The translations under genes were made by a program, and so were the position numbers. From Prorocentrum cordatum (taxonomy: Eukaryota; Sar; Dinophyceae; Prorocentrales; Prorocentraceae), in assembly GCA_963575745.1 (NCBI GenBank), contig CAUYUJ010000183.1, positions 2,501-66,500 on the forward strand: a DNA stretch of 64,000 bases, given 5' to 3'. Positions 43,985-55,123 of the stretch are shown one piece after another. Every line of letters starts with the position of its first letter. Position 1 is the stretch's first letter. The notes beneath the pieces were generated by a model that ran no database searches, had not been told where the DNA came from, and was given only the letters and a program-made list of their open reading frames with translations.

Positions 43985-44600
43985 GAGAGCCCAGAACTGA
44001 ATCGATAAGTCGGATCGACGATCGAAATTAATCGGATCAGCGGAAGTCGGCAGCCGAATCGGGAAAAGTCGAATCGGCGGAAATCGGCAGGCTAATATGC
44101 CTCCATTCAAAAGTCGGGAAATCTGAATTCCAAGTCGAATCGAATCGGAATCGGAAAGCCATCGAAGTCGAATCGAATCAAGTCGAAGGAATCGGCAGGA
44201 GAGCCCAAAATCGAATCGATAAGTCGGATCGGCAATCGAAATGAATCGGATCGGCGGAGATCGGCAGCCGAGTCGGGAGAAGTCGAGTCGGCAGAAGTCG
44301 GCAGGCTGGTGGGCCTCAGTTGAGAAGTCGGAGCCCTGGGGAGACCGAAAGGTACCGATGCCGCTACTTCCCGGAGCTCTCCTGGGGTGCGCTCTGAACA
44401 AGATGTCGAGGCGAATCCAGCGGTGGCGACGAGGACCTCCCAGGAGGCCCAAAAAGAGGAAAACGAGGGCAGGGTAGAGGTATGGGTACCTGTTCCTCCT
44501 CCGAAGCCCGAATCGGGATCCCAAGTCGAATCGGAATCGGAAACGGAAGCCGTCGAGATCGGATCGGATCGGAGCGGAGAAATCGACACGGGGCCTGCCC
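43985..44600 (+). repeat. AATCGG-rich dispersed repeat, two and a half copies
   Basis: Units start at about 43988 and 44202 (GAGAGCCCA then AATCGATAAGTCGGATCG). A third tail (CAAGTCGAATCGGAATCGGA) is at 44521-44540, as if the second unit was split by 44345-44500. Confidence 0.72.
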
Positions 44601-44739
44601 GCGGGGCTCGACTGCCCTCGCGCCGCACACGGGCGCGCCGCTGGGGAGGAGAGCGCCCCGACCCGTCCGCCCGAGGCCGCAGCGCGCCGAAGCGCAGTTC
44701 TTGCGGGGGCCCAGAGACAAGCACACATCAAAAGACACA

Positions 44740-44842
<103 letters not shown>

Positions 44843-45124
44843 CCCCTTCAGTGTCGCCGGCACCGACCGTACGGCCTTCCCAACCAGTCCCCAGATCACC
44901 CTTGGAGTCCACACGCGCCAATTCTTCGAGCTGCGACCAGCCGTGGCGACGAGGGCCCCGCCGAAGGTCAGCTGCTGTTGCCTCCACTAGCTCTCGCCCG
45001 AGCAGATGTGGCGCAGGAGCAGAAGGAGGAGGAGGAGGAGGAGCAGGAAAGAGGAGGAGGAGGAGGAGGCGAAGGAGGCGGCGGGAGCGGCAATATGCCT
45101 GCGACGACGACGGCGACGGCGGTT

Positions 45125-45256
45125 GAGCAGGGACCGACTGTCCCAACACCCCTATAGGCCTACCACGAAATGTTCTTGGAACCAGAGAACGCTCGAACGA
45201 CAAAACCAACGCTCTCAGAACAGCAAGCCAGCATGTGAGAACAAGGCGGCCTCAGG
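45125..45256 (+). mobile_element. Two-copy short element (GAGCAGG...CATGTG), copy 2
   Basis: Partner of 28449-28580: GAGCAGGGACCGACTGTCCC, GCCTACCACGAAATGTTCTT, AACGCTCTCAGAAC and CATGTGAGAACAAGG. No coding capacity. Confidence 0.55.
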
Positions 45257-45305
45257 CGGAACTGATCTGGGAACACTCCGCGCAGACCATAAGAGGATAT
45301 GACCC

Positions 45306-45361
45306 CAGACATGCGACGTCCTGATTGTTTTCAGGACGGCGTCCCTGCTTCGGCAACTTGC
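45306..45361 (+). mobile_element. CAGACATG-family element cut by the assembly gap
   Basis: Starts CAGACATGCGACGTCCTGAT with the end hairpin and GGCGTCCCTG, then runs into the run of Ns. Confidence 0.7.
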
Positions 45362-45461
45362 NNNNNNNNNNNNNNNNNNNNNNNNNNNNNNNNNNNNNNN
45401 NNNNNNNNNNNNNNNNNNNNNNNNNNNNNNNNNNNNNNNNNNNNNNNNNNNNNNNNNNNNN
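45362..45461. other. Assembly gap (100 N)
   Basis: Exactly 100 Ns, the usual placeholder for a gap of unknown size. It interrupts a CAGACATG-family element, so the gap was probably caused by a repeat. Confidence 0.99.
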
Positions 45462-45719
45462 CATCTAGGATCGGATCGACTCGGCATTGTGCGCTCGTTC
45501 AGGGCATGAGCAACCAACATCACGAAGACACGCTTGCTGGCAGGTGAGGACAGATGCGGTCGAATGAAGGCGAAGGGAGGGTGAAGGCCGTAGAATTACA
45601 GGATTCTGGGTTGGCCTGGCGCACGCCCGCGCAGGGGCGCGGGGTCCAGGCAGAAGGGACCAGTGCGGCCCACGACTCTGACGACGGCGGGGACGACGGA
45701 GGACGACGGCGAGGACGAC

Positions 45720-46500
45720 AGGAGGAATGAAAGGGAGGAGGGGGGAGGAGGCGAGAGGGAGGGGGGGAGGGGGGGGGGAGGGCGAGGGCTGAAGGGAGGA
45801 GGAGGGAGGGAGGGGATGGTGGTTTAGTTATAGGAGAGGCATTGGGATAGGTAGGAAAGGGGAGGGAAGGAGGACAGGAAGGAGGAGGGAGGAGGAGTGA
45901 GGAGGAGGGGGAGGGGGAAAGGAAAGGGGGAATGGGGGGCGCCTCGCCGTCCTTCGGCTTCTCTTCCTCCACCTCTCCCTGGGGTCGGCTGGCCGCTGGC
46001 CGACGGGCCCAGGAGAGTGGCCCGAGGAGCCCAACAGGCAGACCGTCCCGAGCATGAGAAGAGAGGCCCCCGCCTCCTCCTCCTCCTCCTCGTCCTCCTC
46101 CTCCTCCTCCTCCTCGTCCTCCTCCTCCTCCTCCTCCTCCTCCTCCCTCCTGCCATAGCTCCCTCCTCTTGCTTGTCATCGTCCTCACTCCTCCACCTCC
46201 ACCTCCGCCTCCACCTCCTCCACCTCCTTCCCCTCCTCCTTTTTCCGTCAGGCAAGCATCAGCGGCGGGGCTGCTGCGTTCCAGCCTCCTCCTCCTTCTT
46301 TTTCTTCCTCCTTTTCCTCCTCTTCCTCCTCCCCTTCCCTCGCCAACCTGCGTCCCTCGCGAACCCTCCTCAGACACCTCATTTTCCATCATCTCTTCCT
46401 CCTCCCCCCCCCTCCCCGCCCCCCCATCATCTCCTCCTCCTCCTCCTCCTCCTCCTCCTCCTCCTCCTCCTCCTCCTCCTCCTCCTCCTCGTCCTCCTCG
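45720..46500 (+). repeat. Purine then pyrimidine tract, AGG/GGA and (CCT)n
   Basis: G/A-rich at 45720-45935, then (CCT)n at 46073-46148 and 46429-46492 with pyrimidine-rich sequence between. A long foldback is possible. No gene. Confidence 0.85.
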
Positions 46501-46857
46501 TCCTCCCCCGCCCCTCTCTGGGGAGGCGCTAGGCAGGGTTGGGGAGAGGCACGGCCAGAACCGACGCGGGTTTTTGTTGTTGCTCCAGCATTTCCGGAGG
46601 ATCTGCTTGCCTGTCTCGTTGGCCCTCCGCGCCTCCTGTGCCCGCCACTGCGTCCCAGTGACTGACCGCTGCTTGGAAACTGATCGCCGCCAACGAAACA
46701 TGACTGTCGTGTTGCCCCCTCTGGCCGTTCCCGGGCTCCCCCGCTCGCGCGCGGCCCGAACCTAGAAGACCAACAGATCTACGGACACACGTGAGCATGA
46801 TTTGTTGGAGGTCCGCGCAGACGTCCTGGGGTCCGCGCTACGGTCGGGAACTTGGCG

Positions 46858-47016
46858 TTCGGTCGGGCATGCCCCACACAGGTGGATGTTCGACGAAGCA
46901 TCCAGAGAACGGTCAAAAAAAAACAAAACAGTCAAAACGTGGTCGAACATCGTCCCCACATTTGTTGTTGCCTATGTTTTTGAATTTTCCAAAATAGAGG
47001 GACAGGCCCGACTTAA
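46858..47016 (+). mobile_element. hAT-like MITE, copy 3
   Basis: 159 bases with ends TTCGGTCGGGCATG and GGGACAGGCCCGACTTAA. Flanks ACTTGGCG (46850-46857) and ACCTCGCG (47017-47024) match 6 of 8, consistent with an older insertion. The interior carries A-rich runs. Confidence 0.72.
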
Positions 47017-47017
47017 A

Positions 47018-47160
47018 CCTCGCGTGCCGCGGCGGCGGCCCTGGCAGCACGCCACCCCTTGCGGGTCGCCCCGCCCCGCGGGGCTGGAGGCCGGGAAGGG
47101 CTCGGGGCGTCGACGCTGAGAACCTGAAAGTGGACGGAGCGCGTCGCGCCGAAGCCGCGT
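47018..47160 (+). repeat. GC-rich dispersed repeat, copy 2
   Basis: Aligns with 42395-42560 (CCGCGGCGGCGGCCCTGGCA, GGGTCGCCCCGCCCCGCGGG, GCGTCGACGCTGAG, CGTCGCGCCGAAGC). It begins right at the end of hAT-like MITE copy 3. Confidence 0.5.
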
Positions 47161-47176
47161 GGGCAAGAACCGGCCT

Positions 47177-47357
47177 CAGACATGCTCGCGTCGTAAAAGA
47201 AATCAAGACGGAAGGTTTTTGACAATTTTCGGCCCCGGGGGGCCCTCGCCGGGCCTCGGGACCGTCTAAAACGACTCAGGGCGAAACACCAGTCCTGGGG
47301 AAAGGGTGGGGACTTCCAGGGGCGCCGTCCTGAAAAGCTCAGGACGTCGCATGTCTG
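47177..47357 (-). mobile_element. CAGACATG-family foldback element
   Basis: 181 bases, bounded CAGACATG and CATGTCTG, same internal order as 47978-48161 (CGGCCCCGGGGGGCCCTCGC, GGGACTTCCAGGGGCGCC, GTCCTGAAAAGCTCAGGAC). Confidence 0.8.
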
Positions 47358-47977
47358 GGTCCACAAATCCTTAAGAGCTCACGACGTACGGCGGGGGCGT
47401 TGGACAAGGAAACCTTGGATAAGGAATCCAGAGTCTGGAACTGGAAGCACTCGGAAACTCCATTGCGGATCGGCAGTGGGCATCGCCGCCGCCCTCATCA
47501 GATAAGAAATTCCTCAAGGTCTGAAGCCTCCTGGGCACATTCCGTAAGCAATACCCCCACCGTATGAGTTCTTCCGAGTCTTGGAGGGTACAGACAGACA
47601 GACAGACACTCAATGTCGGGCAGCGCCCGGCCCTGCCCCTGCGCGGGGCCTGGGCGGATGGCACCGCAGTGCCTCGGGTGGACTCGTGCACGAAACCGCC
47701 CTCAAGCGGCTCGTCCACAACTCCGTATTGCAAGCGTGTGTAATCCAGACCCCGTCAGGGGCGTCACAACCTGCAGCACGCAAAAAAATACCAAATCGTC
47801 AGCCCAGCGTTGTCGAGGTCTCCCGGGCAGCCTCGCGCCTGCGGGCGTCCGGCTCCTCCGGCGGAGAGGAGTGGCTCGCCACAACGGACTCCCAACAGCG
47901 GAGGAGGCGCGTCGTCGCTGCCAGCGCTCCCCCCTCCCGAGCGCATTCCGCGGTCCGCGAGAAGCGCGGTCCCCATG

Positions 47978-48161
47978 CAGACATGATCGCGTCGTAGACA
48001 AAAATCAGGACGGGAGGTGTTCGGCTATTTTCGGCCCCGGGGGGCCCTCGCCGGGCCTCGCGGGACCGTCAAAAACGACTCGGGACGACAACCCGGTCCC
48101 GGGGAAAGGGTTGGGACTTCCAGGGGCGCCGTCCTGAAAAGATCAGGACGTCGCATGTCTG
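47978..48161 (-). mobile_element. CAGACATG-family foldback element
   Basis: 184 bases bounded by CAGACATG and CATGTCTG. Inside, GTCCTGAAAAGATCAGGAC forms a hairpin near one end, and a GCCCTCGCCGGGCC hairpin lies centrally. Aligns over its length with 47177-47357, 38105-38285 and 55883-56054. The young LINE inserted 18 bases beyond it. Confidence 0.8.
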
Positions 48162-48179
48162 GGTCCCTCTCCTGCACCT

Positions 48180-48195
48180 CCCGGCAAGGGGAAGT
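48180..48195 (+). repeat. LINE target-site duplication, left copy
   Basis: CCCGGCAAGGGGAAGT matches the right copy at 55285-55300 in 15 of 16 bases. The last T can also be the variable first base of the spliced leader. It lies 18 bases beyond the end of a CAGACATG-family element (47978-48161). Confidence 0.85.
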
Positions 48196-48216
48196 CCGTA
48201 GCCATTTTGGCTCAAG
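48195..48216 (+). other. Spliced leader forming the LINE 5' terminus
   Basis: A perfect dinoflagellate spliced leader in the same orientation as the LINE open frames. Its first base coincides with the end of the left target-site duplication, so it belongs to the inserted copy and not to the old flank. It is followed by GTTTTGG and 167 bases of leader region before the ORF1 ATG. Confidence 0.95.
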
Positions 48217-48383
48217 GTTTTGGTTTCCCCTGGGAACAAAGTGGATACCGCTAGTCCGCGGCCAGCTTTCATCCTTCGCCTGGTTCGCCCCAGGCAGAGC
48301 GGTGCGTGGTCCGCCCCACGCATCGCAGCTTGCGGCACGGCCTCCCAGCACAGGAGCCCGTGGCCCAGTCTCCTGCGAGCGCC

Positions 48384-49433
48384 ATGGCTCCTCGGAGGGT
48401 TGCTGCTGACGAACCGTGGATATGCAAGTCGTGTGTCCACTCTGTCACTGGCAAGCCGTGGTTCAATGCAAGAGGTACGTTGTACTGCAAGCAGTGTCAG
48501 CTTCATAAGTCGGTGGTGTTCAAAGAGTACAAACGAGGTAAGGTCCCTAGTGTCCATGCTGCGGGATCCAAGAGCCCCAGCCAAGTGGACAAAGGCCTCG
48601 CCGCTCGGTGTGCACAGCTCGAAGAACAGGTCAAGAGGCTCACCGCAGAGAAGGCTGAGCCATCACCTCCACCACCATGGGCGCAGTCACAGCCTGACGG
48701 AGCTGAAGAGAAACGCAAGCGCATCAAGGAGCTGGACTCCATCATGCGCCTGCTCTCCTCCGACAGGGATGCGACGGTGCTGGCCAATTATAAAAAGGAG
48801 AAGGAGACCTTGGAGCGGGAGCTGTTTGATGGACGCCCGATTGAGGACCAGGCTCGATCGCTGGCGGCGAAGCTCCAGCACGCGAGGTCCCACGAGTCCA
48901 GCGTGCGCAGGGCGGTCGAGGAGCAGAGAGCCAAGATCCTGGAGCTGCAGGGACACTTGGACAAGGCTGAGGCCAAGCTCGTGGAGGCGTCCGCTGAGGT
49001 GGTTAGGCTCGAGGAGGACACGCGCAAAGCCATGTCCCAGGCCCGCCCGCCAGAGCAGGAAAGGCCGCCCACGCTCCATGAGATGCTTCCTGGGTTCGCG
49101 GTGTCGGTGGAACAGTTGGGGCGTGTTGCCAGTACTCTGGGCTTGGGGCCTGATCTTACGGCAGGGCTACAAGCTATGGCGGAGACGGTCACCAAGCTGC
49201 AGCAGGCGCCGCAGGCAAAGCCACCCTCGCCCCATGCCCCAGAGCCCCCTGCACAAGAGCCTGAAGATGATGAAATTTCAGACATCGAGATGGGGGAGGA
49301 AGACATGCGGGCCACGCTCAATGCTGCAGGAATCCCTACGGACGAGAACGTCTCCGCCGAGGCAGTCACGGAGAGGTTCAAGAGGTTCCAGCCGACGTGC
49401 ATTGAGGCGTGCAAGAGGGCTCGCAAACAATAG
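48384..49433 (+). CDS. LINE ORF1: zinc-ribbon and coiled-coil protein
   Basis: The 349-residue protein starts at ATG 48384; the frame is open upstream only from a GTG. An N-terminal zinc ribbon has C14-X2-C17 and C35-X2-C38. A long charged segment at roughly residues 75-220 is rich in heptad-like Glu/Lys/Leu/Ala and predicted by eye to be coiled coil. Then follow a proline-rich stretch and an acidic segment (EDDEISDIEMGEEDM). Position before an EEP-RT frame makes it the ORF1 protein of the retrotransposon, which in other LINEs binds the element RNA and forms multimers; that role is inferred. The stop TAG at 49431-49433 lies 22 bases before the ORF2 ATG, which is in another frame. Confidence 0.85.
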   Translation: MAPRRVAADEPWICKSCVHSVTGKPWFNARGTLYCKQCQLHKSVVFKEYKRGKVPSVHAAGSKSPSQVDKGLAARCAQLEEQVKRLTAEKAEPSPPPPWAQSQPDGAEEKRKRIKELDSIMRLLSSDRDATVLANYKKEKETLERELFDGRPIEDQARSLAAKLQHARSHESSVRRAVEEQRAKILELQGHLDKAEAKLVEASAEVVRLEEDTRKAMSQARPPEQERPPTLHEMLPGFAVSVEQLGRVASTLGLGPDLTAGLQAMAETVTKLQQAPQAKPPSPHAPEPPAQEPEDDEISDIEMGEEDMRATLNAAGIPTDENVSAEAVTERFKRFQPTCIEACKRARKQ

Positions 49434-49455
49434 ATTTGCCAGCATCGGGATTGGA

Positions 49456-52400
49456 ATGTTACTCAGTTCTGCAGCAGCAATGGCGGCAAGCAATGATGTG
49501 TCCCCTCGAAGCGGGGTATCAGCTTCACTCGCGACTCCAGGGAGGACTACGGCGTCGGCGGCGAGTACTACACCGCGGGCAAGTGTCTCCTGGGATGTGT
49601 CTGAGGTTATTGGCACGAGTCGGCTACCCCCAGGGAGGCTCACTCGGCTTGCCGAGCAGAGGCCTGAGGCGGAACCCCGTGCATCGTGTACGTCACGGGG
49701 GGCGGCTGCGTCTACGCCATCGGCGCATGTCTCTTGGGATGAGAATGGTATTGGCACGAGCTGGCTACCCTCAGCAATGCTCACTCGGCCTGCCGAGCAG
49801 AGTGCTGAGGTGGAACCCCGTGCATCGTGTACCCTGCAGAGTGCGGCTTCTGCTTCGCAGACGGGGTGTGCACCGATGACATTCTCAGCCCCAGGAGGTA
49901 CGCACTGCTCACCGTCCGTCGACAGCGGGCAAGCAGCAATGAGGACAACTGAGGGCGGAGAGTACCGACCGCGGGAGGCCAGGGGCCCCCACGGCACGCA
50001 CCACTCACCCTCTTCGCCTCGCTGTGAGCCTGCCCCGACATCGGACGGCAGAGGGTACCGACCTACTGGGGCCATGGTGGGATCAAACATGGACGGGGAG
50101 TACGACCCGTTCGAGTTTCTTGACGCAGATCGAGAAGCTGACGACCTCTTCCCCACTATTTGCCCGAACCCCTTGGAAATACGTCAGTCAGAACGCGATG
50201 AGGCTGCAAGTGCAGCCTCTTCATCTCCCTCCGCCCCCGCTGATGAACATTTGGATCTCGGACGTGGTAGCATGAGCGTCGGGTCCGATATATCTAAGAC
50301 GGGCGAGTTGGAGGGAAAATCTTCTTCACCCGCCATTGCGGGAACAATTATGTCGGTGAATGCAGGCTCCTTCGGGCCATTGTTCGACTTCCTGGCTGTT
50401 GCGAAGGCCAAGATCATCTGTGCACAGGAGACGAGGATTGTGGAGTCACGCCTCGGGGAGTTCCAGCACCGCGCCAAGGACCTCGGCCTCCACGGGATGT
50501 GGGCACCAGCCCTGGCGACCAACGCCAGGGGCCCGCAGGCCAATCACTGCGGGGTCGCCATACTGGTGCCCACGAACGTGATGATCACGAAGCCTCCTGA
50601 CGGCGACCCCATCATCTACCCAGGCAGAGTGGTTGCCAGCTTTGTCAATTGGGGCGTCCCTGGGGGGGGTGATTGTGGTCAGTGCATACTTGGTGACGAG
50701 CATTGGGCTGACGGGTGAAAACCTTTCCATTCTGTGGGCCATAGCGCAGAGAGTTGCGACCTGGAGCGCTGCGGGTTTCGATTGGATCTTAGCAGGTGAC
50801 TGGAATTCTGACATAGCAGCTCTGAATGCGAGGAGGTGGATTGAGTCTCTTGCTGGGTTGTCTTACACGCCAGCGTCGGCCACGTGCTGCAAGGAGGACG
50901 GCAAGTCTACGATCGATTACTTCATCGCGTGTGCAAATCTGTCGTCTAAGCTCGGGGCTGCAGTGGTGGAAGATATGTGCGGCACAATACCACCCCCGCA
51001 TTACCCAGTTAGTACCGACCTCCTGGGCAAAGATAGGCCAGCATGGTGTCTCGTGCCAGACGAGCCAAGGGCTTTCCCTGTTACTCCGCCATGTGGGTGC
51101 GCCAGGTTCCCGTACCCGTGGGAGGCAGTGGACCATGTTTTTCTGGAAGTCAAGGAGGTTACAGATTTGGCCCTGCTGTGGGACACAGTCCTGGACGGTA
51201 TCGACTTCGAGCTGGCAGGGAGGTATGACAAGGTTGACAAGGACGCGGCCCCTTTCGTCGGCAGGTCAGGCCCTCCACGTTTCAAGTGGAAGCTGCTGGC
51301 ATGGGAACCTCCGCGTCGGCGCACGCACCGCGAGCCCAAGGTCTATGCTTGGGCGACGGCCAAGAGATGGTGTCAGCATCTCAGGTCGGAGCGGGACCGA
51401 CTGGGCAGGTTTTGTCAACGGTTGCAGTTGGCTTCAGTGGTCTGCCAGCTAACGCCCCTGCAGCACGCCAAGGTGTTGCAGGCCTTCTACGAGGTGGACC
51501 AATATTGCCGCAGGATCGCCCGCGACAGGAAGACATGTCACTACCTTGATCAGGACACCGTAGACTTCCTGCTGCGGGGCCTGGGCATGATCGGCGATGC
51601 TGACTTCGACTCGGGCCTGGACAACATCACGAGGAAGGCCGATGAGGTGCTGAAGGCAGCGGGAGGGGCCTCGGAGAAGGCTTGGCGAGGCTGGGCCAAG
51701 CAGGCTTTCCTGGGTGGGGCCAGTCGGGCCCATGCAGCCTCCAAGGTGCGCGGCAAGCAGGAGCAGCTCAATTTCGACGTGAACGCTCAGCCGTACCTGC
51801 TGGCAAACCACACCCTTGACGCGTGGGAGGGCGCATGGCGGCATCACGACCTTTTGCCCCCAGGGCTGCCGCCAGGCCACGAGAGCTGGCCTGCTCTGCC
51901 CGAGCTCGACCACCAGCAGGCGCGGGCTGCCATTCGCAAGTTTTCGACGCGGACGGCAGCTGGGCCGAGCAGAATTTCACCCAGATGCCTGGACGCTCTG
52001 TCGGACCAAGCGCTCGAGCGCATGGCCAAGATGTTTATGTTTTTCGGTCAGTGGCTGTCCTGGCCTCCTGAGCGGGTTTACAGTGAAATGGTTCGCTTAC
52101 CCAAACCTGACGGGGACACACGATTGATTGTTCTATCTCACGCTTTGGTGCGTATCTGGGGCAAGCTCAGGATACCAGTCTCGGCAGCGTGGCAGGCTGG
52201 CTACCAGCGCGACCAGATGTGGGGCACGAGAGCGGGCCACACGTCGACGGACTCGGCGTTTGATCATAATATTCAGCAGGAGGTTGCGCAGTTGTTGGGG
52301 GAACAGACATGTACGATCTTGCTTGATATGAGCAAGTGTTACGACATGGTGGACCCACATGCGTTGCTCCGAGAAGGCCAGGCTCTGGGGTTTCCACTAC

Positions 52401-55123
52401 GTCTGCTGTGGCTCCTCATTCAGAGCTACCAACAGCCCCGTCGTATAAGGGCCTTTGGGAGTGTATCCAGAGGGTTTCGGTCCTTCCAGGGGATCTTAGC
52501 TGGGTGTACTCACGCTACGTACGTCTTGTACTTGCTTACCTATAGGTCGGTGCATAGGGTCTCGAAGGTCTCCCCCACGGTGACCCCGAGGACGCTCATG
52601 GACGACATTGGGCTCCAACGTACCTCCCAGGACCCCACGGAGGCCAAGTACCTTGCGCTGGCGGCGAGGGGGTTCATCCAGGACTCCAAGGGCCTCGGCA
52701 TGATCTTGAAGGCTTCCAAGTCTGGGGCTGTTGTTGGTTCTCGGAAGTTCTGGAAGGGGGTGCAGCGCCACATGGGCTCCATGAAGATCCCGTACAAAGG
52801 CCACATGAGGAACCTAGGTCACGAGCTCACGGGGCCCAAGGTGATTCGAGGCATGGAAAAGAAGCGTCTCAAACAGCTCAGGGAGAGGGAGGCGAGGTTT
52901 TCCATGCTGAAGTCTGCTGTCGGCAAGGTCGCGACGGCTCTGTGGCGCACAGGCGCCCTCCCATCAGTGGCGCACGGTGCTGCAGTTGCTGGAGTAAGCG
53001 ACGTTGCACTTCGAGAGTTGCGTCTTTTCGCCGCCGTCTTGAACGGCGCGCCAGGTAAATTTAATACTGGTGTGACCGCCTACTTGGTTAGCCACAAGAG
53101 CGATTTCTACGATCCTATTTACCACGCCACTCTAGCCATTGTCATCAAGTTTGCGGAGTGGGTCTGGGACAGGAGAATACCCGACAGTCGTTTACATAGG
53201 GCTTGGGAGGCTCTTCGAGATAAGATTGGCACACTGTCTTGGGCAAATACTCGAGGCCCGATCGGGGCCTGTTGGCTGACCTTACGACGTATTGGGTGGA
53301 ATCTAGTATCTAGCCATATGGTGGCTGATGATGTAGGCAACGTTTTCGATCTGCGAGTTATGTGCCCTGCCGACCTGAAGGTCTTCCCCACTCAGGGGAT
53401 CCAGCGTTGGCAGGACGAGCGGCTGCTCAAGCATTTTTATACTGCTGAGCCTGGCGAGCAGATGTGGCACCGAGGCTTACGTAACTCGGTGAAGAGCATC
53501 AAGTGCGTTCGTAGACTCGGGGCCCTCCAAGCGCACTGGTCGGGAAACCTCCCCATCCCTCAGCTCCAAGATGCCCGCCATAAGGTACCAATCAGGCCGT
53601 GTGCTGCTTGTGGGGCCCAGTCTCAGGGTATTTGGGGCCACGTGCTCTACGACTGCCCCGAGCTGCTCAAGCAGCGCGAGGACTTCTTGGACATCTCAGA
53701 GGACTTGGAGGCAACCAGAGGCATGCTCCTGAAGGGGGGCGAATGGTATGATGGGCGTCTGGCTTGGGACTCCAGTTATCTGGTCTTCGGGGTCCCTGCT
53801 CCTCCTGTGGGTATTCCTGGGCTCGACACTATAAGCACAGAAGTTCTTCTTTGGGGCGATACCGACGGGCCTTGGGGCCCCAAGAGCTACACCGACGGCT
53901 CGGGCCTCGCATCCAGCGTTCCAGAGACTAGGCGGTGTGGGTATTCATGCATCCAGCTGGACCCCAAGACTCTTTTGCCTGTCCGTGCTGTGTACGGACC
54001 CCTGCCCTTCTATGTGCAGACTGTTGGCCGTGCTGAGAGATATGCGATCAAAATGGGTTTGGAATTTCATCCAGATCACGAGCTGTTTGTGTCTGACCTC
54101 CTGGGACTGGTTACCGAGGGCAACTCCTGGGACCAATCCCTCCAGCACGGCCGAGGCAAGCACGCCAGGATATGGCGAGAGATTTTTCAGGCTGCGCAGC
54201 GTCGGGTACTTGAGTACCCTGTTCGTTTTGAGTGGACTCCTGCACACCGTGACATCGACAGTGTGCTGGAGAATCCTGAAGAGGTGGATAACTGGCTCGG
54301 CAATGCCTGGGCTGACTATTTCGCCAAGGCGGGTGCGGCGCACCACATGATCGCCAACACGGTTCCCCAGTCGCTCTCGGAGGCCCTGAAGGTCCATAAG
54401 GCCACGTTGCAGTTTGTGTCTTGGGCGTGCTTACGGGTTATCGTCTCGGAGAGCTGGGGCCGAGGTCCCCCACCACCTGTCCAGGATCCTGAGGCTCGTG
54501 AAATCCTGGGGCAGCCAGTCGTATTCGGACGGGGTTCTGACCATGAGCTTTGGTGGTGCAAGAGGCTCAACGAGCACAGGTGCAGGAGTTGCGGGAGATC
54601 GGCTCGATCGGACTCGACCCTAGCGTGGCTTAGGACGGGGTCGGGAAGGAGATGTGAGCCCTCTAGCCTCCAGAGGGTAGCCTGTGCGGAATGGTTTAAG
54701 AATTCGGTGGAGGTCTGGGTCAAAGTGTCGGACCCCCGCGTCGCCCCGTCGCAGGTGATTGTCGCGGAGTTTCTTGGGGAAGGGCCTTCAGAGGCCTCGG
54801 AGGGTCCCCTTCCTGGGCCCACGGACCCTCCCCAGGAGCCTGCCGTAGGCGAGGTTTCAAACAGTTCGGGGTCGAACGAGTTCATTGCCGAACTTGCGGC
54901 ATTGGGCCATGACGTTTTTCGTGTGAATTCAGTCTACTGCTGCCGCAGGTGTGCGGGCACGACGACCCTCGAGACGTCACGGAGCGTTCGGAAGCTCCGT
55001 CGTCCCTGTGCTGGGCTCTCAGAGAATCCGAGCACGAGGGCTAATCAGCTGGGGTTGATCGACAGGATCTTCCACGGCCGACCAGGGCGCCCCAAGCGCC
55101 CCGAGGGCAAGGCGCAGACGTAA
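49456..55123 (+). CDS. LINE ORF2: EEP endonuclease, reverse transcriptase, zinc knuckle, RNase H (one frameshift)
   Basis: The polyprotein nicks target DNA and copies element RNA into it. About 1,888 residues would be read if the single shift at the G run 50662-50669 is ignored. The order is a low-complexity N terminus with a two-copy 44-residue repeat (49575-49850). The EEP domain runs from about 50350 to 51030 with Asn in SVNAGSF, ICAQETRI, AGDWNSD, STIDYF and PPHYPV. Reverse transcriptase spans about 51900-52850 with TAAGPSRI, LLDMSKCYD (motif A), FQGILAG (motif B) and TLMDDIGL (motif C, Met-Asp-Asp). A CX2C-X9-HX4C knuckle is at 53600-53656. RNase H spans about 53860-54350 with SYTDGSG, Glu in ERYAIK, FVSDLLG and WTPAHRD with WADYFAK. 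Two further Cys pairs lie near the C terminus. All catalytic positions appear kept; motif C has Leu in place of the usual aromatic. Confidence 0.92.

Noticed and set aside
48195-48260. A spliced-leader RNA gene
   Set aside because: The leader is followed by GT, but it lies exactly at a target-site duplication, is followed by a retrotransposon frame, and no short RNA gene unit or tandem array is seen.
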